Shown: piece after piece, positions 46,326 to 57,862 of the stretch | Position numbering within the stretch: the first letter of the stretch is position 1 | Layout: every line of letters begins with the position of its first letter | Origin: Phytophthora hibernalis | Taxonomy: Eukaryota; Oomycota; Peronosporomycetes; Peronosporales; Peronosporaceae | Direction of reading: 5' to 3' | Assembly: GCA_012656075.1 (NCBI GenBank) | Contig: JAAKBF010000087.1 | Coordinates: forward strand, 310,001-374,000 | Length of the DNA: 64,000 nt | Position numbers and translations under genes: made by a program | The notes under the pieces: generated by a model | Told to the model about the DNA's origin: nothing | Databases searched by the model: none | The model's input: only the letters and a program-made list of their open reading frames with translations

Positions 46326-47464
46326 ATGGGGGAAATGTATGCAGCTATACAATTGTATATCAACTGGACGGATATAAAAAGTCGGGAGAAAAAAACTGAG
46401 AACAAAATTGTCCCGTCCGATAACAGTAACATTCTGCACTCATTAGTGACTTCTCACTTGGCTTCTCGACGCGATCCTGCTTCCTTCCTCCTCATGATTG
46501 CAGTAATTCACTTGTGGATAACACGGATTCGGACACCTAAACAGGAGCATGACAAAGCGGTGATGCTCCTCGGCCTCACAACAGAAGATGGGCAGCGTGT
46601 TTTTGAAGCGATCTACAGATCGACCAACAAGACACTGTTTCGAGACCATTTCCGCATACACCCTGAAGCATTTGACGCCTTACTCACACGTACCAACATC
46701 ACAGTCGAAGTTCGTTGCACAATCGACGCAAAGTTCTTGTTGCTGCATTAAATTGGGATGGGACAGCAGCCACCTGACGACCGCAAAAAGACTTATTTGA
46801 TTTGGCTTATTCGACAGTTCGGAAGTATCGTATACATGGTGTGTACGCTATCATTAAGGGCATGCATGACATTATTGTCATGCCTTCAGAGGTGCCACGT
46901 AAGTTTAAAAACATAACCGGCTCTATTCGCCAGTGATGGCACACACTTCAGCATCGTGGTCCCAATCGAAGATGTGAAACGTTATAGAAATGACATAGGT
47001 TTTGTGTCCACTAACGTGCTGATTGCGTGCAACTGGAAATGAGGGTGTGTTTTATTTATCCTGGTGCAGAAGGTAGCGCTAATGATTCTATTGTCCTTCA
47101 GTGAAGCCTCTTTCTGGACACCCTCCCCGAGAACTATTATGTACTCGCCGACGCAGGATACGCGTAAACCCCTCAAATACTCACGCAATTTCGTGGTGTT
47201 CGCTATCATCTCAAGAAATGGGCAACATCGGCTGGAAGACCCCGTAATGGAAAGGAGCTGTACAATTTACGCCATGCCACGGCATTGAATGTTGTTGAAC
47301 GGGATATTGGGATGATAAAACGGCGTTTTAAAGTGTTGCGGACTTCTATGGATTACGAACTGCTCAATGTGAAAGCGGTAATAGTTGCATGTGCACTGGT
47401 GCACAATTTCATTCATAAGTTCGATGAGTTTGACCTTGCTGAAGACTTCGATAATAAAGACTAA
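46326..47464 (+). pseudogene. PIF/Harbinger-type transposase remnant
   Basis: The N-terminal part (46326-46751) is helical. From about 46930 the DDE core appears in shifting frames: DGTHFSIVVPIED, a YVLADAGYA stretch near 47140 and, near the end, NGKELYNLRHATALNVVERD, then GMIKRRFKVLRTSMDYELL and ACALVHNFIHKFDEFD. The last block is the classic Harbinger C-terminus with the catalytic Glu. Several stops interrupt the gene. No terminal repeats were located. Confidence 0.7.
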
Positions 47465-48301
47465 GAAATGGAGGGAATTCACCTGCTGACGATAGTGACG
47501 GACTTATTGTGTTTGATTTTTGTGATGGCAAGTCGTGGCGGGATTGGATAATGAAAGAAATGCGGAGAGAACATCAATAGTACCGATTAAGCGACACTTA
47601 ACGTAATGCGGTCCGGAATCAGACCAATGACTGCAGCAGTAGTGAAGATGATGTAGATGATGGTGACCACTCCAGTAATAGCGAAGAGAGCAGCGACGTA
47701 AGCGATGATGTTCAAATACGATCTGGTAGTGAGTCATCTGACTGCAGTAATGCTAAGTACTTAGGATGATAAACAAAATGAATCTCGTTCATTAGAATCG
47801 CGTCGTTTTGTCTGTTGTCTCGACCTGCGCGGCAACCGGCTCACCAGCCCCATCGACACTTCTGTCTCTACGCACTGCTGTTCAATCACAGCTCCACCTA
47901 GAATTAAAGAATGCGTGCCTCCGTAGCGGTCGGCAGCCTGCGAAAATAAACACAAAATTAGAGCTTTTAGAAGATACTTCGCGTAGTAAAATTGTTGTAC
48001 TTCCCTTCATGTGCTTCTTCATATTACCAGCCCGTGGCAGAAGTGAACCCTTAAATCGCGTTGGCGAAGTGTCAACACAAAATAGACAAAAGCACCAGAA
48101 TAATCAGCATACACGTCAAATATCCATTCAAGGTCGGAACCCATTGCGCTGAAACGCACGGATTTCTTCCTGAAGCACGCGGCTCGAAGTATCACCATCA
48201 AGAAAGGGAAAAACCTAACAAAACATCAACAACATTAGGCGAAAATAATACATCTGCCGTGACAAAAGACATTCAGGACCAAGTGAACGAACAGCTCAAG
48301 T
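47465..48301. other. Gene-free spacer
   Basis: Acidic Asp/Ser-coding tract at about 47630-47760 that may be the tail of the Harbinger ORF; otherwise nothing supported. Confidence 0.35.
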
Positions 48302-48700
48302 AGGAGAAGCCTGGGGATAAGGACTCGTCGTCCGAGTTGTGCACGATGAACTGGTTTCCATCATGGACACAGCGAATGAGTAGACTTTGCCCTGGTGCAC
48401 AACGACAGTAGGGTAGGAACCCTGTGTGAAGACGACGGCGCGTCCGTGCACGCCGCTTGTCTTGTTGAGCTGCTCGGCGTTAAGGGAGATGTCCTTGACA
48501 TCCTTGGCGTCCTCTCCGGAGCCCCGCACGTTGCAGAAGGTTTTGTCCTCACCCTCGTTGCCGAAGACAAAGTCGTTGAACGGGAGGACATCTATTAACG
48601 GGTCCTTGAAGAACGCGACGATGAAGGAGGTCAAAAGGTTGATGCGGAAGACATTTTGGCTGGCCTTGGCGTGTTCAAGTGTTTTGCAACCGACAGGTCT
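48302..48700 (-). pseudogene. Adenosine kinase gene fragment
   Basis: The minus-strand frame contains FIVAFFKDPLIDVLPFNDFV, FGNEGEDKTFC and VVFTQGSYPTVVVHQGKVYS, which match the middle third of adenosine kinase (PfkB sugar-kinase family), the segment before the catalytic DTxGAGD loop. Neither the N-terminus nor the catalytic C-terminus follows, so this is a captured or left-over gene fragment of about 110 codons. It lies among transposon remnants. Confidence 0.75.
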
Positions 48701-48826
48701 GCTCGTATTTGTTTTTATTATTTATCCAAAGCTACTGTGACTTATAATACTTGGGGGCATCGGCAAATTAAACAAAAGTTGTGCTGGGTGAACCTCAATC
48801 GCTGAATTGTTTTCGTTGTCTTCTCA

Positions 48827-50316
48827 CTAATCGCTGTCTTCTTCGGATACATCCGATGCGTTGACGATCTTCTCTCCACCTGACGCTCCAATTGCTTCTT
48901 GTTCAATGATGGAGCAACCAAAAATCACCAACAGCGTTATCGCAAGCTTCATGTTCATTGATGGAACAATCGTCAACATATTGGTCGCGTGATTCATGCA
49001 GATTGTCGTAAGAATTGGCATCATTTTTCGTGGGCTTTCTGTCCATTGTCGGAATAATCGTCATCATCTTGGTTGCCGGCTATGTCAGCAGATTCGGTGT
49101 TGCAGTCAGCCTTCGTATTGCTGCTGCTCTTGATTTTACGTTGCTCTCCTCCGTCGGGTCCTTGAGATATGTTCCGGCTGCGTTTCATTTCCGACTGTTG
49201 CTGACGGTTTCAAATGCCCTTCAGTTTTAACTTCATGTACGCATGCATCGTCTCCAAAACAGACTCGAGCTTGGCTTCGACGGAGCTCCCAGAATTCGTC
49301 TTCTTTTGCGAGGGTGTTTTTAGGGCGCCTCAACGAATCCGCTTCACCTTTTCTATACGTTGCTTGTGGCTGACAGGGATTTCAGCATCACCAGAGTTGT
49401 CAGCATTTACGGACGTGGAGACGGCATCATGCTTGTTGCTGCTATCCGTGTCGATACCGGAGTCGTTGTTCGTGGCGACCGTGCTGACATAGGTGAGAGA
49501 ATCAGTATTGTTTCCTTCTTCAAGCTCAGTTTGAGCTTCACGTTCCGTAATTTCCTCCAGCAACTCAGTGATAGGACGGACTTCCTCGCCCGTTGCACGT
49601 GTGTCACCGTTCATGCTATCAATTTATCCGTAAAACATGATCAAACTTACCAGCAGACCGTCGCGTGGGAAACCCTCCTTTCTGATCCTAATGATGGTGC
49701 TCTTATCAGTAGGCTTGAATTTAAAAGGCTTCTCCCGCACGTCGTCATCGAGCGTAGGTATCTCACCATCAACACAACTTCCACTCAAGCCTTTGATGTG
49801 CTTGTACAGGTCGTATCCATGAAGCAAGAGACTAAGCTTGGACTTGTACTGCTCTAGTCAGCGTTATAGCAACAAGAACACCCCTTTAGCGTCAGTAAAA
49901 GAACATCAAAACCACCGTACATAGGGAGTAATAACCTGCGTTTCCTTTGTCGAGTGGTCGGCCGTGTCGTTTGTTGAGGATGTCAACGAGCGCATTCAGG
50001 GCCTTACATTTGAGGTCTTTGTCAGTTTTACACTCGGACTTACTGCGAGCATCAACGAATCTTTCCAAGAGGTCAAACTCCTGACGCTCTCTCCAGGTAG
50101 CCTTTTGTGCTCGTTCATCGCTGTCGTCCAGACTGCCCTTGCTGCTGCTCTTGTCTGCCTTGCACTGAACGCTGCTACACTAGTTGACACTGCTCTTGTC
50201 CTGATTGGTCTTGGCTCCGCTGCGTTTGTTGGGTATGATCTTGCCCTCTCGCATCGAGGCCAACTTCTTGGTGCTTTTACGACCCTTGGCGGCCTTCGTG
50301 GTGGCTTTCACTGCCA
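48827..50316 (-). CDS. Unrecognised charged protein, about three exons
   Basis: A start at 50316 opens a basic tail (AVKATTKAAKGRKSTKKLAS), then Ser/Asp- and Lys-rich sequence and a helical segment (RERQEFDLLERFVDARS). A donor at about 49937 and acceptor near 49858 join exon 2 (LLHGYDLYKHIKGLSG, KPFKFKPTDKSTIIRIRKEG). A further exon from about 49618 is acidic/Ser-rich (TELLEEITEREAQTELEEGN) and ends in NASDVSEEDSD, stop at 48827-48829. One-base frame changes occur near 50175, 49330 and 48920. Composition suggests a nuclear, intrinsically disordered protein. Head-to-head with the CRN gene, 404 bp between starts. The family is not known to me. Confidence 0.5.
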
Positions 50317-50524
50317 TGTTTAGAGGCAACAGAGCGTGAGTGAGTGGAAAACAGTTGGGCTGTCAGCAAATTCTCTATTAGAAGGGGAAATCCATCGTTT
50401 TAGTGACAATCTCGACAACAGTAACCTTGAGTTGCGGCTGAGATAAATTCGATTGGGACAAAATTCAGGGTGGGGCTACCTTTCAGAATATCACTTTATA
50501 TCATTTTTATATCAGATATTTTGA

Positions 50525-50656
50525 AAAATGCATAATATTTTTGCCCAATTAGTCAATATTCTTTCAAGAGTACCATAAAATTTAAATATTATGGTACTCT
50601 TGAAAGAATATAGATTTTTGCCCAATTAGTCAATACCCGAAAATATTATGCATTTT
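50525..50656. mobile_element. 132-bp palindromic MITE upstream of a CRN gene
   Basis: Outer perfect 17-bp inverted repeat AAAATGCATAATATTTT (50525-50541 and 50640-50656), an inner one of about 21 bp (TTCTTTCAAGAGTACCATAA and complement) around an AT centre, and a direct repeat of TTTTTGCCCAATTAGTCAATA. The whole unit can fold back on itself. It ends 64 bp before the CRN start codon. Confidence 0.85.
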
Positions 50657-50720
50657 CTTTCCCGCTTAAGTACGATACCAAAATTCTCCCCTCCCTTCTC
50701 GAATCTGAAGCCTCGAAAAG
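50657..50720 (+). promoter_or_regulatory. CRN promoter/5' leader shared with the second CRN copy
   Basis: The block CCC-(C/A)-TTAAGTACGATACC followed by a pyrimidine-rich CTCCCCTCCCTTCTC tract is repeated, with one substitution, at about 63743-63790 before the other CRN start. The pyrimidine tract is where an initiator would lie. Conservation beyond the coding region indicates a segmental duplication of promoter plus gene. Confidence 0.6.
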
Positions 50721-52076
50721 ATGTTGGCGCTCGTGTGCTCGATCGTTGGCGAGGAGGGAAGCGCGTTTCCTGTGGACATCGACGCGAGTCAGTTGGTGGG
50801 CCACTTGAAGGACGCGATCAAGGCGAAGAAGCCGAACAAGATCCAGTGTGATGCGGACGAGCTGCAGCTCTTCCTGGCGAAGAAGGGCGACGCGTGGCTG
50901 AAAGATGACGATCCTGCTGCGCTGGAGTTGGAAGAAGGAAATACGCATCAAGACATTCAAACGGTGATCGATGGCGAGAAGATGAGGGCGACGAAGACTT
51001 TGCAGCACTGGCTGTTTGACAAGAACAAAATGCCGCAGCCATCCACTGACCAAATCCACGTGCTGGTGGTGGTTCCGGAAAGCTCAGCGAAAGAAGCTAC
51101 AGCCGCCTCAACGCCGGTGACTATTGACCAAGTGGAGATGACAATGAATAAGGTTCTGAAGGAGCGGGATGAGCGGGATGAGAAGATGCTATCGATTTCC
51201 ATATCAACATGCACACGCTCGAAAGAAGAGAGACTGATGACAACATTGGGTTACAAGTACTCGACCATTGATGTTGCGGAAGACATAGATGGCTCGATTC
51301 ATCCTTACGCATGGCACGAAAACGTAGCTGAGGACCACTTAGAGCAACGGATAGGGTACATGCAGTACTTTCGAGACAACCTTCCGGGTGTCTTGAATCA
51401 AGACGATAGCAGAACAACTCCTTCAAGATCTTCCCCAAGACTGAAGCCCAAGTATTATCTGAAGGACTCAACGCAGGTGAAGAACTTGCTCGACTGCGAT
51501 GTTTCAAGCAGTTTGCCCTTCAAAGTGAAGGGGACGACGGATATGATGATTATCGACGAAGCGGCAAACTCCATGGATGAAGTTTTTGCTGGTCTTCACT
51601 TTGTGATCGAACTCAAGAAGGAACAGTGTGGTGTCAAAGAACGATGCCAAATACTGCTTGAGTTGGTTGCGGCGGACTTGAAAAGTGAAAACCGTTGTGC
51701 TCCTGTGGGATTGCTCACCAACTTGAACAACTACTGGTATTTTCTGTGGTTCACGCCAGGCAGAGAAATCGCGAGAATGACGCTCAGGTGTCCAGCTAAC
51801 GGATTCCAAATGATGAAAGAACTTCTGAAGGAGACAAATAGGGTTGCATCAACTGGAGTGTTTCCCATGCGGATTCCTTTCTTGCGTGTACCTCTTCCGA
51901 AGCGTCAGAAGTTGCTCAAAGCTGCACCTGCAGGCGATGATGCCGCAACAGAAATGCTGGAGAGATACGAGTTGATGTCTGATGAGCTCAGTCCGGAGTT
52001 CTTGCTGGCGAGGAGGATGGAATACGAATTTCGAATGGTTCGTGAAATGCCGATTCACAGTGGAATGTACTCCTAA
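50721..52076 (+). CDS. Crinkler (CRN) effector with LxLFLAK N-terminus and nuclease-like C-terminal domain
   Basis: An intact ORF of 451 codons. Residues 1-47 form the ubiquitin-like CRN header (FPVDIDASQLVGHLKDAIK); LQLFLAK is at 48-54, a DWL-type region follows, and HVLVVVP at 113-119 marks the usual junction to the C-terminal effector module. The C-terminal part contains LHFVIELKKEQ, an ExK arrangement as in PD-(D/E)xK nuclease folds, and the conserved-looking NLNNYWYFLWFTPGR stretch. No N-terminal hydrophobic signal peptide is obvious, as is common in this family. CRN proteins act in the nucleus of host plant cells or in self/non-self roles; what this one does is unknown. An intact frame here contrasts with the many broken ones nearby. 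Confidence 0.88.
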   Translation: MLALVCSIVGEEGSAFPVDIDASQLVGHLKDAIKAKKPNKIQCDADELQLFLAKKGDAWLKDDDPAALELEEGNTHQDIQTVIDGEKMRATKTLQHWLFDKNKMPQPSTDQIHVLVVVPESSAKEATAASTPVTIDQVEMTMNKVLKERDERDEKMLSISISTCTRSKEERLMTTLGYKYSTIDVAEDIDGSIHPYAWHENVAEDHLEQRIGYMQYFRDNLPGVLNQDDSRTTPSRSSPRLKPKYYLKDSTQVKNLLDCDVSSSLPFKVKGTTDMMIIDEAANSMDEVFAGLHFVIELKKEQCGVKERCQILLELVAADLKSENRCAPVGLLTNLNNYWYFLWFTPGREIARMTLRCPANGFQMMKELLKETNRVASTGVFPMRIPFLRVPLPKRQKLLKAAPAGDDAATEMLERYELMSDELSPEFLLARRMEYEFRMVREMPIHSGMYS

Positions 52077-52342
52077 TGGTTTAGATAAGAAGCCGAGTCT
52101 GGACCAAATCAAGTTATCCAGAAGCTCACTGCAGACGCTGCCACTGCTTTACTAGTTATCTTAAGGTGAAGAAGACTCAAAATTCGAAGCAGTGATAAAT
52201 GAATATCCTTATTAAGCACACATGCCTGGAATCGTTAGATTCAATATTACCGGTAGTAAATAATTCAGCTCAACGTAACTTGCTACTTTTGCTCCTTAAT
52301 TATTGTTTATCCTAACAAATGTAAAGTTTATAGTATATAAAG
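52077..52342. promoter_or_regulatory. CRN downstream region and left flank of the Maverick
   Basis: Gene-free. TATAGTATATAAAG lies immediately before the first Maverick ATG (52343) and looks like a TATA-type promoter. No obvious short terminal repeat or target duplication was found to mark the exact element edge. Confidence 0.4.
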
Positions 52343-52560
52343 ATGGCGTACTCATCCGATAAATATCAACTTAACAAGGAGCGTATCAAAGCCGCTCAAA
52401 GCGCTACTATCTCAATACGAGAGAAACACGTATCGATAAGCAGCGAGAGTACGATGAGAAGCACCGCGATCAAATTAATGCTCAAAAGCGAAAGTTGTAC
52501 GCGGTAAAGAAAAAAATCGAACTTAAGCAAAGTGAAACCGAAAATACCAGCGAAACCTAA
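52343..52560 (+). CDS. Small highly charged Maverick ORF
   Basis: About 70 residues, starting MAYSSDKYQLNKERIKAAQ, changing frame near 52405 and continuing with TRETRIDKQREYDEKHRDQ to a stop at 52558-52560. Almost entirely Lys/Arg/Glu/Gln, probably one long helix. Preceded by a TATA-like box. The function is unknown. Its last eight or so codons lie within the inverted repeat arm and are therefore copied at the right end. Confidence 0.5.
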
Positions 52561-53870
52561 CTTAGCTAATTAATTAAAAAATCGAAAATAGAAAGTCGAT
52601 ACACTGAGATAGACCGCACCTAAATCACTTTTAGGAGTTGATGATAGCTACATTCAATTTCTATTTGGATGCGATACAGTATCAGAGATCTCTAAGGTGG
52701 ATTTAGCGCGCAATTTACTTCCTCGATCGACTGTTGGATTTGGTAAGCACAAGACCAAATCGTTCGAATGGGTCAAGACCAACGATAAAAATATTATCAT
52801 TGGCTCCAAAGTCTTGACAAGGCTTTTGCCAGGTATCTCTAAATTAATTTTTTTGCAGATTTTTTCTTGAGGTCTAATATATAAAGACGATCCTGAGCGA
52901 AAAAAGTATAACTATAACGACGACCCCACGAGGGGAAAATGTAACCACCGATAATATATAGCAAGTGTGTTTGCCTACGAACTTGAGGGATTAAATAGAT
53001 TAAATATCCGAGCTATTAAATTGGGGAGCAGCTACCGAGTCAAGGTTCGTGGTGGAACCGGTAAGATGGTATATGTTAGCAACATTTCCAACCGTAAGAA
53101 TCAGGAACTCGTAGCTAAGCAATATAAGGTTTCTACGGATCAACTCAAAAGCACATGTCGGCTAACTACAAAGCTGACCCTAAGTACCGTTTCTACAACA
53201 ACAAAAACATGGAGTCTCATCTATATGAGAGTATCCAAGCCTCAGAGTTCTATGACAAGCTTGAGAACGTTCTCGCAAGCCAGAAGAATGATTTCAAGGT
53301 CAATATCGCTCTAGGATATGATCTAATCAGCAAGACGGATGATAGTTTTAGTCAATATTGGCATCCACACATTGCTAACACGTCTGTATTAGAAAGACCG
53401 GTTGCCATCAACAGCAAGGCAGACATTCGTAAGAAGGTCATTTCCGAGATTCGATCAATGGAGTTAGTCGACAAGCTCAACTACCCATCGAGTGGATATT
53501 AGCTTAAGGCGATAACAGGATATAAGATTTTCATTTACCATCGCGAGCATGCCCTTGGAGATAGCGAGGTTGTCATCCCCAAGATCATCCGCGATAACAA
53601 GCGTGTTATCAACTTCCCGAAAACGAACAACGAATGCGTTTTCCACTGTATTGCTTACCACACCCAGTCTGGTACTAAGAAAGACCCACGGTTCATTCAG
53701 GCTCTGGTGAAGGCGGCGTTCAAGCGCTACTGTTCTTTCAAGGGTATTATTTATACACTGAGTCTGTTCCGTAATTTCAAGCCGATCGATCTTCTACAGC
53801 TTGATGAGGTGGAGGAATGCTTCCAACTGAGCATAAATGTATATTCGATGAATGTGGCTTCTGGGAAGGT
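52535..53870 (+). repeat. Left inverted arm (1336 bp)
   Basis: Matches the reverse complement of 61889-63225. I see only a handful of differences, for example GTGGTGG versus GTGGTAG at 53050, TTA versus TTC codons near 53391, GAC versus GGC near 53423, and an A5 versus A6 run at 53204-53210. It includes the 5' part of the polymerase ORF up to codons for NVASGKV. Near-identity means a very recent duplication or ongoing conversion. Confidence 0.9.
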
Positions 53871-56743
53871 TGAATGCATTCGCCCATCGGACAAGGTGTA
53901 TGAGGCGATCAAAATTATCTACCTCGAGAATCACGCTCTCTACATCACCTACCTGGACATGCTCCAGAGTGAGTACCAATGTTCGAAGTGTGAGATGATT
54001 TTCATTAACCATGACAAGCATAACAACCACACAAAAACAGTGTGAGCTCGTAAAAATCGAGAGCGTCCCAGTTCAACCAACTATCAACAAGCCAGTTCAG
54101 AACACTATTAAATGATTGCTCACGAAGTACTCGATCAAGGCTATGGACCAGTATCTTGACCATTTCATCGTTTATGATTTCGAGGCCATTCTTAAGCCGA
54201 CTGTGGTACAACATGGATCAACATGGATAGAGCACTGTCTTCACAAACGAGCACATTACGATATCAGTTTCGGTAGCGGATAGCTTAACAGAGGAGGTGC
54301 GTTGCTTTGTAGATGACGTCCGAAGGCCTTGCTTACGGATATGTTCAAATATAATGGCGATGTGGGCTCGAAGATCCAGCAATACAACGTATCCAAGTTT
54401 GAGTCGCTCCTCCGTAAGATCATCAACGCCCACAGATTAACAGGTATGGAGATTCCTGGAGTCGATTTAGGTAAAACTTACACTATGGACGACGTAGATA
54501 GGTGGATTCGGGAAGCCAAATATTCCACCTTCTTCGATTTCCACAGCATCATTGGTTTTGGTAAGCACAGGACGGATTATGGTAACATCAAGCAACAGCT
54601 AGATCAAGTAACGGTATTTGGCTTCAACAGCAGCCGCTACGATATCAACCTCATCATGAACGATATGGTTGCTGTTATCGGCACCAGAAACATCAACTCT
54701 GTTATCAAGAAGCCTTGCTACATGTGCATCGCCACCGATGATTTGAAAATGCTTGATATTACTAACTACGTCCCGGCTGGTACAAGCTATGACAAGTATC
54801 TTACTACATATCTCGGTGGAAGCAAGTGTGATGACAAGATTCGTTGTCTCTGTGGTCTTGGTAAGGGGCTATTTCCGTACGAGTATATCAAAGCTTTCGA
54901 CGTGCTCAGCGAAACCAAAATCCCTCCCAAATCAGCATTCGATAGTGCGCTTCGTGGCATCAGCATCAGTAATTCTGACTACGAGCGAGTAAAGTTCGTG
55001 TGGAAGCACTATGAGATGAAGTCTATCAAAGACTTACTCATTTGGTACAATAATCTCGATATAGTTCCATTCATCAAGGCTATCAAGGCCCAGCGTGAGC
55101 TGTTCTAGGGGTTCGAGCTGGACATGTTTGCCGATGATGTATCCCTTCCACGACTGAGTGAGAAGGTCATGTACCAGACATGATTCAACAACCTCAAAAA
55201 GCAGAGCAGGGAGCCAGCAAAAGCATTCAGATTTCCTACTAAGCGCATGGGTGGATACAGAAGCCAGGATGCGGATGCTGGTCGCGATTACGACATGACT
55301 GTCGAACATTCGAATGATCGACTCAAGCGGCAGAAGTACTTATGCGGTCTTTGTTACTGTCAACTGACCATAGATACAGCATCATCCGACCGTGTCAATA
55401 ACAAGCTAGGTCATATTGATGGAAACTGCATCGAATGCAATGTCGCGAGGACATGTCGCTCAGCGGGTTCCGATACAAAGCTACTTGACTTCAACTCGGA
55501 TAGACTGGTCTATAGCATTGATAAGGAGGAATCGGAGATTTATGGTAAGATGAAAGCCAACATTGCTGTAGGACCATCAATCATTTTCAACCGCTACGCT
55601 AAGCGTAACGAAACCAAGATTCTAGATGACAAGACGTGCAAAAAGATCATCGGCTTCGATGCTACCGCTCTGTACCTATGGGCACTTGGTAATGATATGC
55701 CATGCGGGAGACTGACCACCATCGAGGCTTATGATGGAATCATCGACGATATCAAGAACGACAAGATCTTTGGCTTCCTTGAGTGTGATATTCGGACACC
55801 AGAGCACTTGAAGGGGTTTTCAGCGAGATGACCCCCATTTTCAAGAATACGCTCATCGATTGTGAAGATCAGGGCATCATTGGTGTTCACGTGTACGAAT
55901 ACAACCAGGCTCTAGAATCAGGTCGTGCAAATCCTTCCCGCAAGCTAATTGGTAGATACTTTGGAGAGAAGATTCTCATTTACGCTCCTTTGCTCAAGTG
56001 GTACCTTTCCCACGGTATGGAGATCACCAAGACCTACAGCTTCATCAATGCTAGCTCTCACAAAGCATTCTCCCCATTTATGGATGCTGTGTCGAACGCA
56101 CGACGGGAGGGTGATGCTGATAAGTCTAAAGCCATGATTGCAGAAATGATGAAACTGGTGGGCAACAATGTTTTCGGTCGATCTGGCATGGCTATGACTA
56201 AGCGCAAGGAGATCAAGTGCATTGACTTCTACTTCGATCGCAGCGATTTCCAGTACCAGGAAATGGACACTGACAGTGCCTATATCGCTTTCCGTTGTGA
56301 GAATCCATTCCAGAACTGCATCAAACCTGAGCTACGTGAGCACTTAAATCAGCACAAGTACGAGTGGTTCCCACGTGATTACAACACTGAGGTTCCGAAA
56401 TTTGATCACTGTACGCCTGGCCTTTTTAAGTATGAGTGATCTGGTGATGCGATGGTCTCAATATCGAGCAAGAACTACATCTGCTACCTGCCTGACTCCG
56501 AGTACAAGGTCAAAGTCAGCACCAAGGGAGTGCATCAGGGTCGAGGTCGCAACGAGGATGTACTCAACCCAGACGGGTTCGAGACTGTCGTATCACCCTT
56601 CAGGGTACTAACAAAGGCTTCCGCATTAGCAAGGCGTCCAAATCGATAATTACATACACGCAAAGGAAAACTGCCCTCAATTACGACTACGATAAGCGGC
56701 AAGTACTCTCAGATGGGATTTCAACAATCGCGCTCGATATTTA
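52967..56743 (+). CDS. polB: Maverick protein-primed DNA polymerase B, frame-broken
   Basis: Long reading frame in pieces (52967-53314, 53155-53502, 53520-54045, 54329-55108, 55115-55831, 55828-56439, 56452-56743). The N-terminal part includes TNNECVFHCIAYHTQSGTKK and a C2H2-type finger (YQCSKCEMIFINHDKHNNH). Then follow exonuclease-region sequence (VTVFGFNSSRYDINLI), a Cys-rich insert (CGLCYC...GHIDGNCIECN), polymerase motif A (IGFDATALYLWALG, Asp codon 55658), motif B (KLVGNNVFG, about 56155-56175) and motif C DTDS at 56266-56277. The TAA at 56741-56743 ends it. Catalytic aspartates are intact. The breaks at 53155, 54045, 54300, 55110, 55828, 56440 and 56600 are stops or one-base shifts, several at A runs. 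The start is uncertain; coding may begin upstream near 52640. Confidence 0.85.
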
Positions 56744-56770
56744 AAGGAGTCTAATAAATTGTTCATTTTT

Positions 56771-57522
56771 ATGGACTATAACATAGTCATGGCGGAGCTC
56801 CTGAATAAACTTTATTACGAGCCTAAAACCGGGTATGTTGTTGCTCAAGCTCTATATGAGAAGGCGAGAGAGTTAGACCCCAAAAATAACTTTCAAAATA
56901 GTGAAGGAATGGTATGCGACTCGGTCAGACATTCAACGATTCCAGGAGCAGAAGAAGAAGTACGATGGGTTTAAAATCACGTCACACAACCCAAATTCGT
57001 GGCAGATGGATCTCGGTTTCTGGGAGAGTCGCCCAATATTGACATGCATGCATATCAACCCACGACTTGGCTACGCTAAGCTACTTAAAACTAAGACTGC
57101 ATCGGTTGTATTGACTGCAATCAAAACATTCGTTCGCCTACAGAAAGTAGATATCCTAACGAGTGATAACGGCAGCGAATTCATGAACAAGGACGCTCAA
57201 AATTCTTCAAAACCAAGAAATCGAACATTACAACAACGATCCAGGAGACCACGGAGCCATGGGTAAGATTGAACGCTTCAGCAGAACGCTGACGCAGCGC
57301 CTGACTAAGATAAGGCTGACCGAAGGTCGCCCGGGAGGGATTTCTCCCGCTCCATCACCGAAAGCGATCACCCAGAAACTTATCGCTGACCTGATCGACA
57401 ACTATAACAGCACCACCCACAGCTCTATTTGGATGACCCCAAACGAGGCAAAAGGCAAGGTCATGGAGTCGGAGCTGAATCATAACCGAGCAGAAGCAGA
57501 CAACAGGATAATATACGATTGA
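56771..57522 (+). CDS. Maverick retroviral-type integrase (D,D35E)
   Basis: The start at 56771 gives MDYNIVMAELLNKLYYEPKT, a short N-terminal helical part usual for Polinton integrases. The core carries WQMDLGFWESR (Asp codon 57008-57010), LTSDNGSEFMN (Asp 57165-57167) and MGKIERFSRTLTQRLTK (Glu 57271-57273), a spacing of about 35 residues between the second and third. The C-terminus has NSTTHSSIWMTPNEAKG. Two single-base frame changes, near 56887 (A run) and 57195-57250, interrupt an otherwise complete catalytic domain. Integrases of this type insert the element and generate short target duplications. Confidence 0.85.
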
Positions 57523-57733
57523 TAAATAAGAACAAGAGATCAACACTCGAGAACGCATACTGGGCGTTAGAAAAAGAAGAAAGAAGATAAATGAACAACA
57601 ATTAGCTTGATAGTGTAAATAGTAGAGACATCCTCTTAAGTATTGAGTTCAGATATATTTAACTTGGTATGTTTTTACAGATTTTTCTAAAGTATGTTGA
57701 CTTGATATATATATACATTCCCACAGTTTAATA
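57523..57733. promoter_or_regulatory. Spacer with TATATATATA promoter-like tract
   Basis: AT-rich; TGATATATATATACATTCCC (57695-57722) precedes the small zinc-finger-like ORF by about 15 bp. It may also contain the last codons of the integrase in another frame. Confidence 0.4.
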
Positions 57734-57859
57734 ATGTGCCCCAATTGTTTAGATAAAGAGCGGGAGCTCGCCACGCTTCGGCGACAGATATGGATTATTA
57801 AAGAGGTGAGCAGGATCAAAAATGGGTTACTTGATCCAGATCCAGTATCCAATTTTTGA
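57734..57859 (+). CDS. 41-residue ORF starting MCPNC
   Basis: A complete short ORF with a Cys-x2-Cys start and a charged helix (LDKERELATLRRQIW), ending DPDPVSNF. It is 3 bp from the next ORF, suggesting a compact virus-like arrangement. The function is unknown; only one Cys pair is present, so a zinc site would need a partner chain. Confidence 0.45.
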   Translation: MCPNCLDKERELATLRRQIWIIKEVSRIKNGLLDPDPVSNF

Positions 57860-57862
57860 ACA

